A DNA stretch of 6,639 nucleotides from Treponema sp. (GCA_031259035.1 JAIRLZ010000080.1:1-6639), one strand, 5' to 3'; positions 1-6,358 are shown, counted from the stretch's first letter. Notes: generated by a model from the letters alone, not told the origin. Numbers and translations: made by a program.

Positions 1-82
1 GCAAGTTATGCGGACAGCGCGCGCATGATGCCCTCTGCGCCCGTTCCAAATCCAACCCGAACCGCACCTTCGCTAACCACAG

Positions 83-111
83 GTTCGCCACTGTTGTTCG
101 CGTTTTGGAAC
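83..111. repeat. Spaced repeat upstream of lysC (copy A)
   Basis: The sequence reads GTTCGC, seven variable bases, then GTTCGCGTTTTGGAAC. The same arrangement with the same spacing occurs at 3217-3245 upstream of dapB, and the 16-base right part (96-111) is identical there. In both copies the reading frame through the right part can be read as VRVLE or as FAFWN, so the copies may derive from a common longer element that has decayed. This copy lacks the inner inverted symmetry of the dapB copy. It may be a dispersed genomic repeat or a shared regulatory site. Confidence 0.55.
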
Positions 112-142
112 AGCATCAGATTGCGAACTTTGGAATAGCGCC

Positions 143-170
143 GCCGCTGGATCAGCGCCGCTGAATCAGC
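143..170. repeat. Two tandem 14-bp repeats with dyad symmetry upstream of lysC promoter
   Basis: GCCGCTGGATCAGC (143-156) is followed directly by GCCGCTGAATCAGC (157-170), with a single mismatch. Each unit contains a small dyad, and GCTGAATCAGC is a 5+5 inverted repeat around one base. The pair ends 7 bases before the candidate -35 box of lysC. The position fits a regulator-binding site, but no known operator is recognised, and slippage-generated repetition is equally possible. Confidence 0.35.
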
Positions 171-177
171 CGCGGCA

Positions 178-206
178 TTGCATTCTTTTTTCTTTTTTGT
201 TACACT
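178..206 (+). promoter_or_regulatory. Candidate extended -10 promoter for lysC
   Basis: TACACT (201-206) is preceded by TG and one base (198-200), which is the extended -10 pattern. It lies 17 bases after a weak -35-like TTGCAT (178-183). The spacer is a pyrimidine-rich run. The predicted transcript start is near 213, only about three bases before the ATG at 216. The gene may therefore be leaderless or nearly so. Confidence 0.45.
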
Positions 207-215
207 GCCTCCATT

Positions 216-1574
216 ATGATAGTGATGAAATTCGGCGGAAGCTCCATCGCTAACGCCGATAGAATCCGCGGCATGGCGGAAATTGTGAAAAAGTATATTC
301 CGCGCGGGCCGGTTTTGGTGCTGTCCGCGATGGGCGACACAACGGATCGCCTTTTGGAAGCCGCAGGCGCCGCAATCAACACCGGCTCTTGCTCAATAGA
401 CGAGATACGGGAACTGCACCTTAAAACCATAGCGGCGCTTGGACTTGATGTCCGCGCCGAAAACGAAATCAACCCCTTGCTTGAGGAATTGAAAAACCTT
501 CTTATAGGCATCTCCATGATTAAGGAATTGACGAAAAAGACAAAGGATTACCTTGTGTCTTTTGGAGAACGGCTTTCGGCGCGGATCGCGGCGGCTTATT
601 TCAGAACAATGGGCGTGAACGCAAAGGCGCTGGATTCATGGGACGCGGGGTTTCTTTCGGATGACAATTATTCCACGGCGTGGATACTAAAAGAAAGCTG
701 GGAAATTATCCCGCGTACGTTAAACCCGCTTGTCGAGGCGGGCGTCTTGCCGGTGGTGACGGGTTTTATCGCCAAAACCACCCGCAACGCCATCACCACG
801 CTGGGACGCGGCGGTTCCGATCTCACGGCGACCGTCATTGCGGCGGCGTGCAGGGCGGAAGAGGCGCAGGTGTGGAAAGACGTCGACGGCATCCTTACCG
901 CGGATCCGAGGATTGTGCCTGACGCAAAGCCGCTGGAGGCCGTCACCTACGAGGAAGCCGCTGAATTGGCGTATTACGGGGCGCAGGTGCTTCATCCCCG
1001 CAGTATGCAGCCCTGTGTCAAAACAAGCACGCCGGTTCTGGTGAAGAATTCTTATAACGCGCGGTCGCCCGGCACCCGCATAGTGGCTTCGCTTGAAAAA
1101 CCCGCGCCTGTTAGAGCCATCACCACGCGGAAAAACGTAACCCTTGTGGACATTGTGTCGACCCGCATGGTCGGGCAGGTGGGTTTTTTGGAGCGGGTGT
1201 TCTCAACGTTTGCAAAACACGGCGTCTCCATCGACATGGTTGCCACCAGCGAGGTCTCCATATCGGTGACGGTGGACGCGGCGTACGATTTAAGCGGGCT
1301 GCAAGAGGACATGCTCAAAATAGCGCAGGTGCATATAAAAACCGGCAGGGCGATTGTCACCATCATAGGCGATGTGGAGCGTTCCTCTGAAATATTGAGC
1401 CGGATGTTCAGCGTGTGCGCCGCGGCAGGCATTCAGGCGCAGATGCTTTCCCAAGGCGCAAGCAAGGTGAACATCAGTTTCATTGTGAACGACGACCAGT
1501 CCGCTGAAGCGGTGCGGCGGGTTCACAAGGAGTTTTTCGGCAAACCGGCATCCGGAAAACGCGGGAGAGCGTAA
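216..1574 (+). CDS. lysC: Aspartate kinase, monofunctional, lysine-sensitive type
   Basis: Phosphorylates L-aspartate to 4-phospho-L-aspartate with ATP, the first step of the aspartate pathway to lysine, threonine and methionine, in the cytoplasm. The 452 residues match the length of E. coli LysC (449). The kinase domain shows KFGGSS (5-10), SFGERLSA (115-122), TLGRGGSD (195-202), VWKDVDGILTADPR (219-232) and YYGAQVLHP (253-261). Two C-terminal ACT domains follow (about 308-375 and 380-440). The first carries M318, G323-F324-L325, S338, D340, T344-S345-E346 and T352. These match the lysine-site positions of E. coli AKIII as I recall them, which predicts lysine inhibition. No homoserine dehydrogenase domain follows. 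ATG 216 and ATG 225 (residue 4) are both possible starts, and neither has a Shine-Dalgarno sequence. The IS remnant lies downstream on the opposite strand. Confidence 0.96.
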   Translation: MIVMKFGGSSIANADRIRGMAEIVKKYIPRGPVLVLSAMGDTTDRLLEAAGAAINTGSCSIDEIRELHLKTIAALGLDVRAENEINPLLEELKNLLIGISMIKELTKKTKDYLVSFGERLSARIAAAYFRTMGVNAKALDSWDAGFLSDDNYSTAWILKESWEIIPRTLNPLVEAGVLPVVTGFIAKTTRNAITTLGRGGSDLTATVIAAACRAEEAQVWKDVDGILTADPRIVPDAKPLEAVTYEEAAELAYYGAQVLHPRSMQPCVKTSTPVLVKNSYNARSPGTRIVASLEKPAPVRAITTRKNVTLVDIVSTRMVGQVGFLERVFSTFAKHGVSIDMVATSEVSISVTVDAAYDLSGLQEDMLKIAQVHIKTGRAIVTIIGDVERSSEILSRMFSVCAAAGIQAQMLSQGASKVNISFIVNDDQSAEAVRRVHKEFFGKPASGKRGRA

Positions 1575-1600
1575 CGCGCCCGGACGCCGCCCGGATGTAG

Positions 1601-1619
1601 CGCAATGCGGCGCATTGCG
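1601..1619. terminator. GC-rich hairpin after lysC, no T-run
   Basis: CGCAATGC (1601-1608) and GCATTGCG (1612-1619) form a perfect 8-bp stem with a 3-base loop, 27 bases after the lysC stop. No run of T follows on either strand, so it does not qualify as a standard intrinsic terminator. It may end or stabilise the lysC transcript, or belong to the left part of the insertion element. Confidence 0.25.
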
Positions 1620-1698
1620 GCGCGGGAATCCGGAGAAGATCGTTCCTGTATTACACGCGACCATGCAGTTAGGAGGCCCCCTCCCCATACGCGCTAAT

Positions 1699-2924
1699 TT
1701 AACAAGTATTACACATTTGGCGCCGCATTCCCCGCTTCCGTTTTTCGCATTCAAGCCGTTTCGCTATGCGCTCGCAATCTTCAAGTATCCGCGGACCCAG
1801 ATTGGTCTTCAATACCAAATGAACGAACGCCGTTTCACGCCATATGCCGCGGCTGGCATTCGATTCGGTCGCCGGAGGAAAAAGCTCTCTTCGCTATGAA
1901 GGCTTCGATTAACAAAGCGACCATTATCTTGCCGTTCAGCCACGCCTCCGAAGCGGCCGGATTTTTCTTCGGCAAATCGCCGAAGTCCATGATGGATTTC
2001 AAGCGCTTGAAATATATCTCAGCCTGCCGGCGCCAGCGATAGGTTTCAAGGACTTCACCAGCGCCAACCGAATGCGGAAGCGATGTTGCGACCACGATGC
2101 ATTCATTGAATGAAACCGTCTTTTCCCGCAGGTTGTCGTCTTTGCCGGATGCCCGGCGGCCCAGCCTTTCCCGGGATTTCCCACACCCTTCTTTGTCCTT
2201 GCGCTTGACGCAAATCCTCACCGGAATCCGTGTCTTGTCAGGGAGCGCGGCGAAACCCGCGGCTTCGGAACGTTCCCCGCTTTCCAGAGCCGCGAAGTCG
2301 CCGGTGCTATCAAACGTATTTCCATTTTTATCGTACACGGCGAAACAGTCCTCGCGCAGGCGCAGTATATAATCCGCGCTGCGGTTCAGGCAGTGGTTGA
2401 CGCCATTCAACGTCCCATACGCCCGGTCCGCAACGACCACATCGCCCCGCCTGAAATTGAAATTACTCAGGGTTTCCCCGATCTCCTCTTTGGTGATTTT
2501 GAACGTGTCGCTGGTCATGGCGTGAAGGTCTATCGCATAACGCGGACGATAGGTTTCGCCGCTCCGCCCCTTTTCCACCACATCCGACGCATCTACCGCA
2601 AGCGCGCGGCGGCCTTCTCCATAAGCCGGTTTCGGATACGCGATTAACCCGTTGAGCGCAAGGACCGCGCTTGTCTGTTTGAACCATTCGCCGCATGGCG
2701 AACTTTTTCAAAAACGCCGCATCGCTGAAATTCCCTATTTTCAGGGCGGAAGCGACCGCGCTGACCGCGACAAGCGGCGCTCCGTTGAGCGGGTGAAACA
2801 AGCGGAGCGTCATTAAATCGGCGGGCGTTTTGATTTCACGCGCGCGCTGTATACACCCGAGTTCGATACATTTCCGCTCGCAATCCTCACCGAGCGGCGG
2901 CGGCAACTGGGCTGTCGACGGCAT
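1699..2924 (-). pseudogene. IS4-family transposase, broken by two frameshifts
   Basis: A DDE transposase gene now in three frames. Segment 1 runs from ATG 2924 to about 2697 (76 codons), with REIKTPADLM and FSDAAFLKKFA. Segment 2 runs from 2695 to about 1880 (272 codons). It carries the first catalytic Asp in VDASD (about residue 111 of the joined protein), the second in VVVADRAYG (about 166) and the IS4 signature Y-2-R-3-E-6-K in YRWRRQAEIYFKRLK (about 295-309, Glu 302). Segment 3 runs from 1878 to the TAA at 1699-1701 (59 residues), with SRGIWRE and LGPRILEDCERIAKRLE, the normal C-terminal helices. Each junction is a +1 shift, as from a 1-base insertion or 2-base deletion. The second lies in a run of five T (1879-1883), where four T would restore the frame. 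Without the shifts the protein would be about 407 residues, normal for IS4. The ATG has GGAGG (2933-2937) 8 bases upstream. No certain terminal inverted repeats or target duplication were found. Confidence 0.9.
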
Positions 2925-2955
2925 AATGCAAACCTCCGGTGTTTTTTACAGTTGG

Positions 2956-2988
2956 CTTGTTTAACAACCCGGTTGGTTGTTAAACAAG
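2956..2988. other. Perfect 14-bp hairpin in transposase leader
   Basis: CTTGTTTAACAACC (2956-2969) and GGTTGTTAAACAAG (2975-2988) pair perfectly around a 5-base loop. It lies 19 bases upstream of the transposase ribosome-binding site on the - strand, inside the predicted leader. It could shield the start region from outside transcripts or form part of the insertion element's end. No T-run follows on either strand, so terminator activity is unlikely. Confidence 0.6.
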
Positions 2989-2991
2989 TCG

Positions 2992-3043
2992 CGCGGTTTT
3001 TCAGGCTAAAGCCGGCTTTAGCCTTGCAAAACCGCGTTTTTTT
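2992..3043 (+). terminator. Intrinsic-terminator-like hairpin with T7 tail
   Basis: An outer stem CGCGGTTTT (2992-3000) / AAAACCGCG (3028-3036) encloses a 22-bp perfect palindrome (3003-3024, AGGCTAAAGCC and its complement). Seven T (3037-3043) follow on the + strand. This is a good intrinsic terminator for rightward transcription, opposite to the transposase. It could stop read-through from lysC into dapB, or protect the transposase from antisense transcription. On the - strand there is no T tail. Confidence 0.55.
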
Positions 3044-3050
3044 AATGGTT

Positions 3051-3080
3051 GTTGTTCAGAAAGTGAGGTTTCTGAACAAC
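3051..3080. other. Perfect 12-bp hairpin at the 5' end of the transposase transcript
   Basis: GTTGTTCAGAAA (3051-3062) and TTTCTGAACAAC (3069-3080) pair perfectly with a 6-base loop. The predicted - strand transcript start from the neighbouring promoter is near 3077. The RNA would therefore begin with most of this stem, an arrangement that can protect a 5' end. Confidence 0.55.
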
Positions 3081-3083
3081 GCT

Positions 3084-3112
3084 AGTATACTATTAAATCC
3101 ATAGTTTGTCAA
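3084..3112 (-). promoter_or_regulatory. Near-consensus promoter reading into the transposase
   Basis: On the - strand, TTGACA (3107-3112) is a perfect -35 box and TATACT (3084-3089) a 5/6 -10 box, 17 bases apart. The start would be near 3077, giving a leader of about 150 nt before ATG 2924. The -10 overlaps a 10-bp palindrome TAGTATACTA (3083-3092). Such strength is unusual for a transposase, so part of the promoter may belong to flanking DNA. Confidence 0.6.
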
Positions 3113-3128
3113 ATATAAGTTAGTGCGT

Positions 3129-3269
3129 ATGAAGGCGGAAATGGGCGCCCTTGCGTCTATCCCTTACTGTCAATGGAAGCCCTATCACGCGCAATGGAAA
3201 CGCCATTACCGTCTACGTTCGCAAACGCAGTTCGCGTTTTGGAACGGCTCGTTTATAAAAAACGCTTGA
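3129..3269 (+). other. Repeat-like block upstream of dapB with short overlapping open frames
   Basis: One frame starts at ATG 3129 and gives 46 residues ending in TGA at 3267-3269. It includes the internal near-repeat QWKPYH / QWKRHY, encoded by the DNA repeats CAATGGAAGCCC and CAATGGAAACGCC. A second frame is open from about 3119 to a TAA near 3275-3277 and includes METPLPSTFANAVRVLE. Neither frame has a ribosome-binding site, and I recognise no protein family. The block ends in the spaced repeat shared with the lysC upstream region. It is best read as a decayed or dispersed repeat rather than a gene. Confidence 0.3.
3217..3245. repeat. Spaced repeat upstream of dapB (copy B)
   Basis: Matches the copy at 83-111: GTTCGC, seven bases, then GTTCGCGTTTTGGAAC (3230-3245, 16 of 16 identical). 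Here the unit is also an imperfect inverted repeat: GTTC (3217-3220) pairs with GAAC (3242-3245), and AAACGC (3223-3228) with GCGTTT (3234-3239). It ends 50 bases before the -35 box of dapBA. Confidence 0.55.
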
Positions 3270-3294
3270 ACCGCTAAAAAGCGGATCGACGCCC

Positions 3295-3323
3295 TTGAGT
3301 AAAACGCCGAGTCCGCCTATACT
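3295..3323 (+). promoter_or_regulatory. Promoter of the dapBA operon
   Basis: TTGAGT (3295-3300) and TATACT (3318-3323, 5/6 to consensus) are separated by exactly 17 bases. The transcript should start near 3330, leaving a leader of about 87 nt. This gives dapBA a promoter independent of lysC, consistent with the IS remnant and terminator lying between them. A second -10-like TAAAAT occurs at 3341-3346 without a matching -35. Confidence 0.6.
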
Positions 3324-3369
3324 AAAAAGTAGCGATCTGGTAAAATAGGAGCAGGCCGTAGTGAATGCG

Positions 3370-3401
3370 CCGCCCCTATAGGATGCGCCCTTGCGGGGCG
3401 G
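3370..3401 (+). promoter_or_regulatory. Two alternative hairpins before the dapB ribosome-binding site
   Basis: CCGCCCC (3370-3376) can pair with GGGGCGG (3395-3401). Alternatively CGCCC (3386-3390) can pair with GGGCG (3396-3400) around a 5-base loop. The two folds share the same 3' arm and exclude each other. The arm ends 5 bases before the GAGAGG ribosome-binding site (3407-3412). The fold could modulate translation, but no known riboswitch class is recognised. Confidence 0.3.
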
Positions 3402-3416
3402 GTAAAGAGAGGTTCA

Positions 3417-4223
3417 ATGAAACTGGCGCTTGTTGGTTATGGAAAAATGGGCAGGCGGATAGAGGAAATCGCCGCGGCGCGAGGGCATGAGATTCTCGCC
3501 GTCATCAATCCTCATGCCAAAGAGAAAACGTCACGGCTAGGCGCGGAGATCGCCGCGTCTTTTGAAGCGGCTGACGTTGCGAACAGCCTCGGCGAGGCGG
3601 ATGGCGCGATTGAATTCACCCAGCCGGATGCTGTTGTCTACAATATACAAGAGCTTTCCCGGAGGCGTATTCCGGCGGTGATTGGCACGACAAACTGGTA
3701 CAATCGTCTTGACGAGGTGAGGCGCATCATAGAAGGGGACGGCTCGCGTCTTTTATATGCGCCGAATTTCTCTTTAGGCGTGAATATTTTTTACCGCATC
3801 GTGTCTTACGCCGCTCAATTGATGGACTCTTTCCCTGAATATGATGTGGGCGGCTATGAAATTCATCATAATGAGAAGAAAGAAAGCCCGTCTGGAACGG
3901 CGAAAATCCTTGTTGAGAAGATTATCACCGCAATGAAACGCAAAAAAACGCCGGTATGGGACGCGCTTGACCGTCCGCCATTGCCTGAAGAACTCCATTT
4001 TTCCAGTTTGCGCGCCGGAGCGGAGCCGGGCGCCCACACGGTGCGCTTCGATTCCCCGGCTGACACGATAGAAATAACGCACACGGCGCGCAGCCGCGAC
4101 GGATTCGCGCTCGGCGCGGTGCGGTGCGCGGAATGGCTTGTATGCAAAGAAGACTCGGATATTGAACGCGGCGTTCAGCGCCAATGCGTTTTCACCATAG
4201 ATGATTTTTTGGAGGATGTGTGA
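3417..4223 (+). CDS. dapB: 4-hydroxy-tetrahydrodipicolinate reductase
   Basis: Reduces 4-hydroxy-tetrahydrodipicolinate to tetrahydrodipicolinate with NAD(P)H, in the cytoplasm, on the lysine/diaminopimelate pathway. The 268 residues are the usual length. The N-terminal Rossmann fold shows GYGKMGRR (7-14). The catalytic loop EIHHNEKKESPSGTA (148-162) gives H150-H151 and K154, matching H159-H160 and K163 of E. coli. RAGAEPGAHTV (199-209) and ITHTARSRDGFALGA (220-234) are the substrate-binding and C-terminal family motifs. One oddity is GTTN at 90-93, where the family usually has GTTG at the nicotinamide loop. The ATG has GAGAGG (3407-3412) with short spacing. Its stop overlaps the dapA GTG start (GTGA, 4220-4223), so the two genes are translationally coupled. 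Confidence 0.95.
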   Translation: MKLALVGYGKMGRRIEEIAAARGHEILAVINPHAKEKTSRLGAEIAASFEAADVANSLGEADGAIEFTQPDAVVYNIQELSRRRIPAVIGTTNWYNRLDEVRRIIEGDGSRLLYAPNFSLGVNIFYRIVSYAAQLMDSFPEYDVGGYEIHHNEKKESPSGTAKILVEKIITAMKRKKTPVWDALDRPPLPEELHFSSLRAGAEPGAHTVRFDSPADTIEITHTARSRDGFALGAVRCAEWLVCKEDSDIERGVQRQCVFTIDDFLEDV

Positions 4224-5134
4224 ATAAAGGTACAGGATTGGATTTTAGAGGGGCGTTTACCGCGCTCGTCACCCCGATGAAGACGAATGGCGATGTTGAT
4301 TACGAAGGCTTCCGTAGATTGATTGATTTTCAACTCGCTCAAGGCATTGACGGTCTCGTACCGCTCGGAACAACCGGAGAAACGCCGACGCTGGATGAAG
4401 ATGAAGAGGAAAAGCTCATAAACATAATAGTGAAAGAGGCGAAGGGCAAGGTTCCGCTTATTGTAGGCGCCGGCTCCAATTCCACAAAATCAGCCGTGGC
4501 TTACACCAAACGCGCGAAAGAACTCGGCGCGGACGCGGCGCTTGTGGTGACGCCCTATTACAACAAGCCCAACGATGAAGGCGTTTTCCTGCATTTTGAG
4601 ACCGTGGCGAGAGAGGGCGGCATTCCCATCATCATCTACAACATAGCGTCCCGCACCGGAAAAAATATCGGCGTACCGCTCATGGAAAGGCTGTCCCTGA
4701 TCCCGGGCGTCACCGGCGTCAAGGAGTCTTCCGGCGACATCGGTCAGATGGGAGACATTATCGCCCTTGCCAAAAAACGCAAAGCGGAAGGCAAAGATTT
4801 CTTCGTCCTTTCCGGCGACGACGCGCTCGCCCTGCCCACGCTTGCGCTCGGCGGCGACGGCGTTGTCTCGGTGGCGTCCAACCTCACGCCCGCAAAAGTC
4901 GCCGCCCTCATCAAAGCCGGTCTTGACGGCGATTTTGCGGCGGCGCGGACGCTGCACTACGAATTGCTGCCGTTCATCAAGGCGGCGTTTATTGAAACAA
5001 ACCCCATCCCCATCAAAGCGGCGCTGAACATGGCGGGGCTTCCCGCGGGGCCCGTTCGCCCGCCGCTCGCCCCCCTCTCGGAAAGTAGCAGAAAAGCTCT
5101 GGAAGCGGCGGTGAAAGGGCTGAACGGAGGTTGA
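4220..5134 (+). CDS. dapA: 4-hydroxy-tetrahydrodipicolinate synthase
   Basis: Condenses pyruvate with L-aspartate 4-semialdehyde, the committed step to lysine and diaminopimelate. It is a TIM-barrel Schiff-base aldolase of 304 residues. GTTGE (50-54, T51/T52), YYNKP (113-117, Y114), IIYN (138-141, Y140), SRTG (R145) and GVKES with Schiff-base K168 match E. coli T44/T45, Y107, Y133, R138 and K161 at a constant +7 offset. GGDGVVSVASN (211-221) closes the site. Of the E. coli lysine-site residues, H53, H56 and E84 are E60, E63 and S91 here, and S48-A49 is T55-P56. N80 is kept as N87. This resembles lysine-insensitive enzymes. The start is GTG 4220, with GGAGG at 4211-4215 inside the dapB end. 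Many stretches are very GC-rich. No clear terminator follows. Confidence 0.96.
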   Translation: MNKGTGLDFRGAFTALVTPMKTNGDVDYEGFRRLIDFQLAQGIDGLVPLGTTGETPTLDEDEEEKLINIIVKEAKGKVPLIVGAGSNSTKSAVAYTKRAKELGADAALVVTPYYNKPNDEGVFLHFETVAREGGIPIIIYNIASRTGKNIGVPLMERLSLIPGVTGVKESSGDIGQMGDIIALAKKRKAEGKDFFVLSGDDALALPTLALGGDGVVSVASNLTPAKVAALIKAGLDGDFAAARTLHYELLPFIKAAFIETNPIPIKAALNMAGLPAGPVRPPLAPLSESSRKALEAAVKGLNGG

Positions 5135-5225
5135 GCGCTGTTGAAAAGGCGCGGCGGAACGTTATATCGGCTTCCACGACGGCAATATCATCTCCAATCA
5201 ATTTTTTTTTGCGGCGTCATTGTTT

Positions 5226-6350
5226 TCAATCCACATAATGAACCCCCAATAACGCTCTAAAATATTTGGTTAGCGCCGCTTCCTCATCATTATATGTTCC
5301 CGCTTCAACATAGGGGGCAAGCGCGGGGTGTTTTCGCGCGCTCCTGCTCACGAAAAGCGGCTCTAATTCCCGGAAATAAGCGTTGTTTATCATTATATCG
5401 TTGTTGCCAAAATAATACGGCACGTGCGGAATATACTCTTTAAATACATCAACATAACAATAATAGGACAGATTTGTTTTGGTTACCCGCATCGCGGCTC
5501 TCGTTTCTTTCTCAAGAAAAGTCGCGGCGCGTTTTAATGCGTTTATGTCGCGCATAGTATAAAAATAAGCGATGGCGTCCTGTGTGGACGCCGTTTTATG
5601 ATTTGGGTACTTCGGTATGTAATTGCCGATCGTATCATACTCCTTAATCGAAAATAGTTTATTATCGTTCGTTTCAAACGGGTAGTTTTGGATGTACTCG
5701 TAGTTCATGCCCAAAAGATTGCGTTCATAAAGCGCGATGATTATCGGAAAAGAGGTGATTTTTGATGTCGCCGAAAAAACGCCTGAACTCACTACAACCG
5801 AATCTATAAGCGTATAGTTGCTCTTAAACCGCCCAAGCGCCTCAAAATTAGTTTTCTTGATGAGATAAGACAATGGATGCAAAACGCAGACAAAATCAGC
5901 CGCCAGCTTGTCATACGAAAGCAAAAAAGATATTCCCACGTCACGCGACACGACGCCGGCGTCCCTCAAAAATACCGCTCTCTTTATATCATTACGAATA
6001 ATTGACGTCATGTCATTATAAGGAGGATTGCCGACAATGATTATCTTCTCATTTTTATCGAGATTATATTGTGAGCGAGATATTCCAAAAAGGCTGTTAT
6101 GGTTAAAATAAACGCCGCGGGGCCGCGTCTGTTTCGCCGTTTCAACCGCTTGTTCGTCAATATCAGCGCCAATCGTTTTTGGTCCGCGCAGAAAACCGCC
6201 ATATCCGCACGAAGTGTCAAGAATATAATAATCGTCCCAGCCCGGCGCATTCTTCCCAATAAGAGAATACACTATATCAACCAGCCAGGGCGGAGTATAG
6301 TAACTGCCGAGATTCACGGTGTCTTTATGTCCTAGATGTCTCTGATCCAC
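5226..6350 (-). CDS. N6-adenine DNA methyltransferase, apparently solitary
   Basis: Predicted to transfer a methyl group from SAM to adenine N6 in a specific DNA sequence. Motifs appear in the order of gamma-class enzymes such as M.TaqI: motif X GSYYTPPWLVDIV (15-27), SAM motif I ILDTSCGYGGFL (43-54), motif II GADIDE (61-66), NHNSLFG (83-89) and catalytic motif IV NPPYND (108-113). LHPLSYLIKKTNF (157-169) follows. Residues from about 180 probably hold the target-recognition region, and the target is unknown. At 374 residues with no visible nuclease motif it is a methylase only, and no endonuclease gene adjoins it. The start used is GTG 6350. GTG 6315-6317 (residue 12) is an alternative just before the first motif. 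The gene is clearly more AT-rich than dapA (sampled stretches 35-38% GC), which suggests horizontal acquisition. It is convergent with dapA. Confidence 0.85.
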   Translation of the reverse strand: MDQRHLGHKDTVNLGSYYTPPWLVDIVYSLIGKNAPGWDDYYILDTSCGYGGFLRGPKTIGADIDEQAVETAKQTRPRGVYFNHNSLFGISRSQYNLDKNEKIIIVGNPPYNDMTSIIRNDIKRAVFLRDAGVVSRDVGISFLLSYDKLAADFVCVLHPLSYLIKKTNFEALGRFKSNYTLIDSVVVSSGVFSATSKITSFPIIIALYERNLLGMNYEYIQNYPFETNDNKLFSIKEYDTIGNYIPKYPNHKTASTQDAIAYFYTMRDINALKRAATFLEKETRAAMRVTKTNLSYYCYVDVFKEYIPHVPYYFGNNDIMINNAYFRELEPLFVSRSARKHPALAPYVEAGTYNDEEAALTKYFRALLGVHYVD

Positions 6351-6358
6351 AGACTGCT

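Noticed and set aside
6..215. Open - strand frame upstream of lysC ending at TAA 6-8 (SEGAVRVGFGTGAEGIMRALSA)
   Set aside because: Only a 37-codon version has an ATG, there is no ribosome-binding site, longer versions run antisense into lysC, and no family is recognised.
1..215. Lysine riboswitch upstream of lysC
   Set aside because: No multi-helix L-box arrangement is visible, and the likely promoter lies immediately before the ATG, leaving no leader to hold one.
1648..1714. GTATTACAC repeated at 1648-1656 and 1706-1714 as a target-site duplication
   Set aside because: Both copies are on the same side of the transposase, so they cannot flank the element.
1615..1899. Open + strand frame between lysC and the transposase
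   Set aside because: It is antisense to the restored transposase C-terminus, has no ribosome-binding site and no recognisable domain.
2690..2712. Programmed frameshift in the transposase near GAAAAAG
   Set aside because: The needed shift is +1, not the -1 used by most IS elements. The A-run lies well before the junction, and a second unrelated shift exists downstream.
1697..3098. Possible terminal inverted repeats of the IS: ATTTAACAAGTAT at 1697 and ATTTAATAGTAT on the - strand near 3098, giving a 1.4 kb element
   Set aside because: The match needs an indel, the left copy overlaps the transposase stop codon, and no flanking target duplication was found. The length is right for IS4, but the evidence is too weak for a boundary.
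5135..5225. Terminator between dapA and the methyltransferase (nine T at 5202-5210)
   Set aside because: No convincing stem precedes the T-run on the + strand, nor is there a T-run after a stem on the - strand. No gene was found in these 91 bases.
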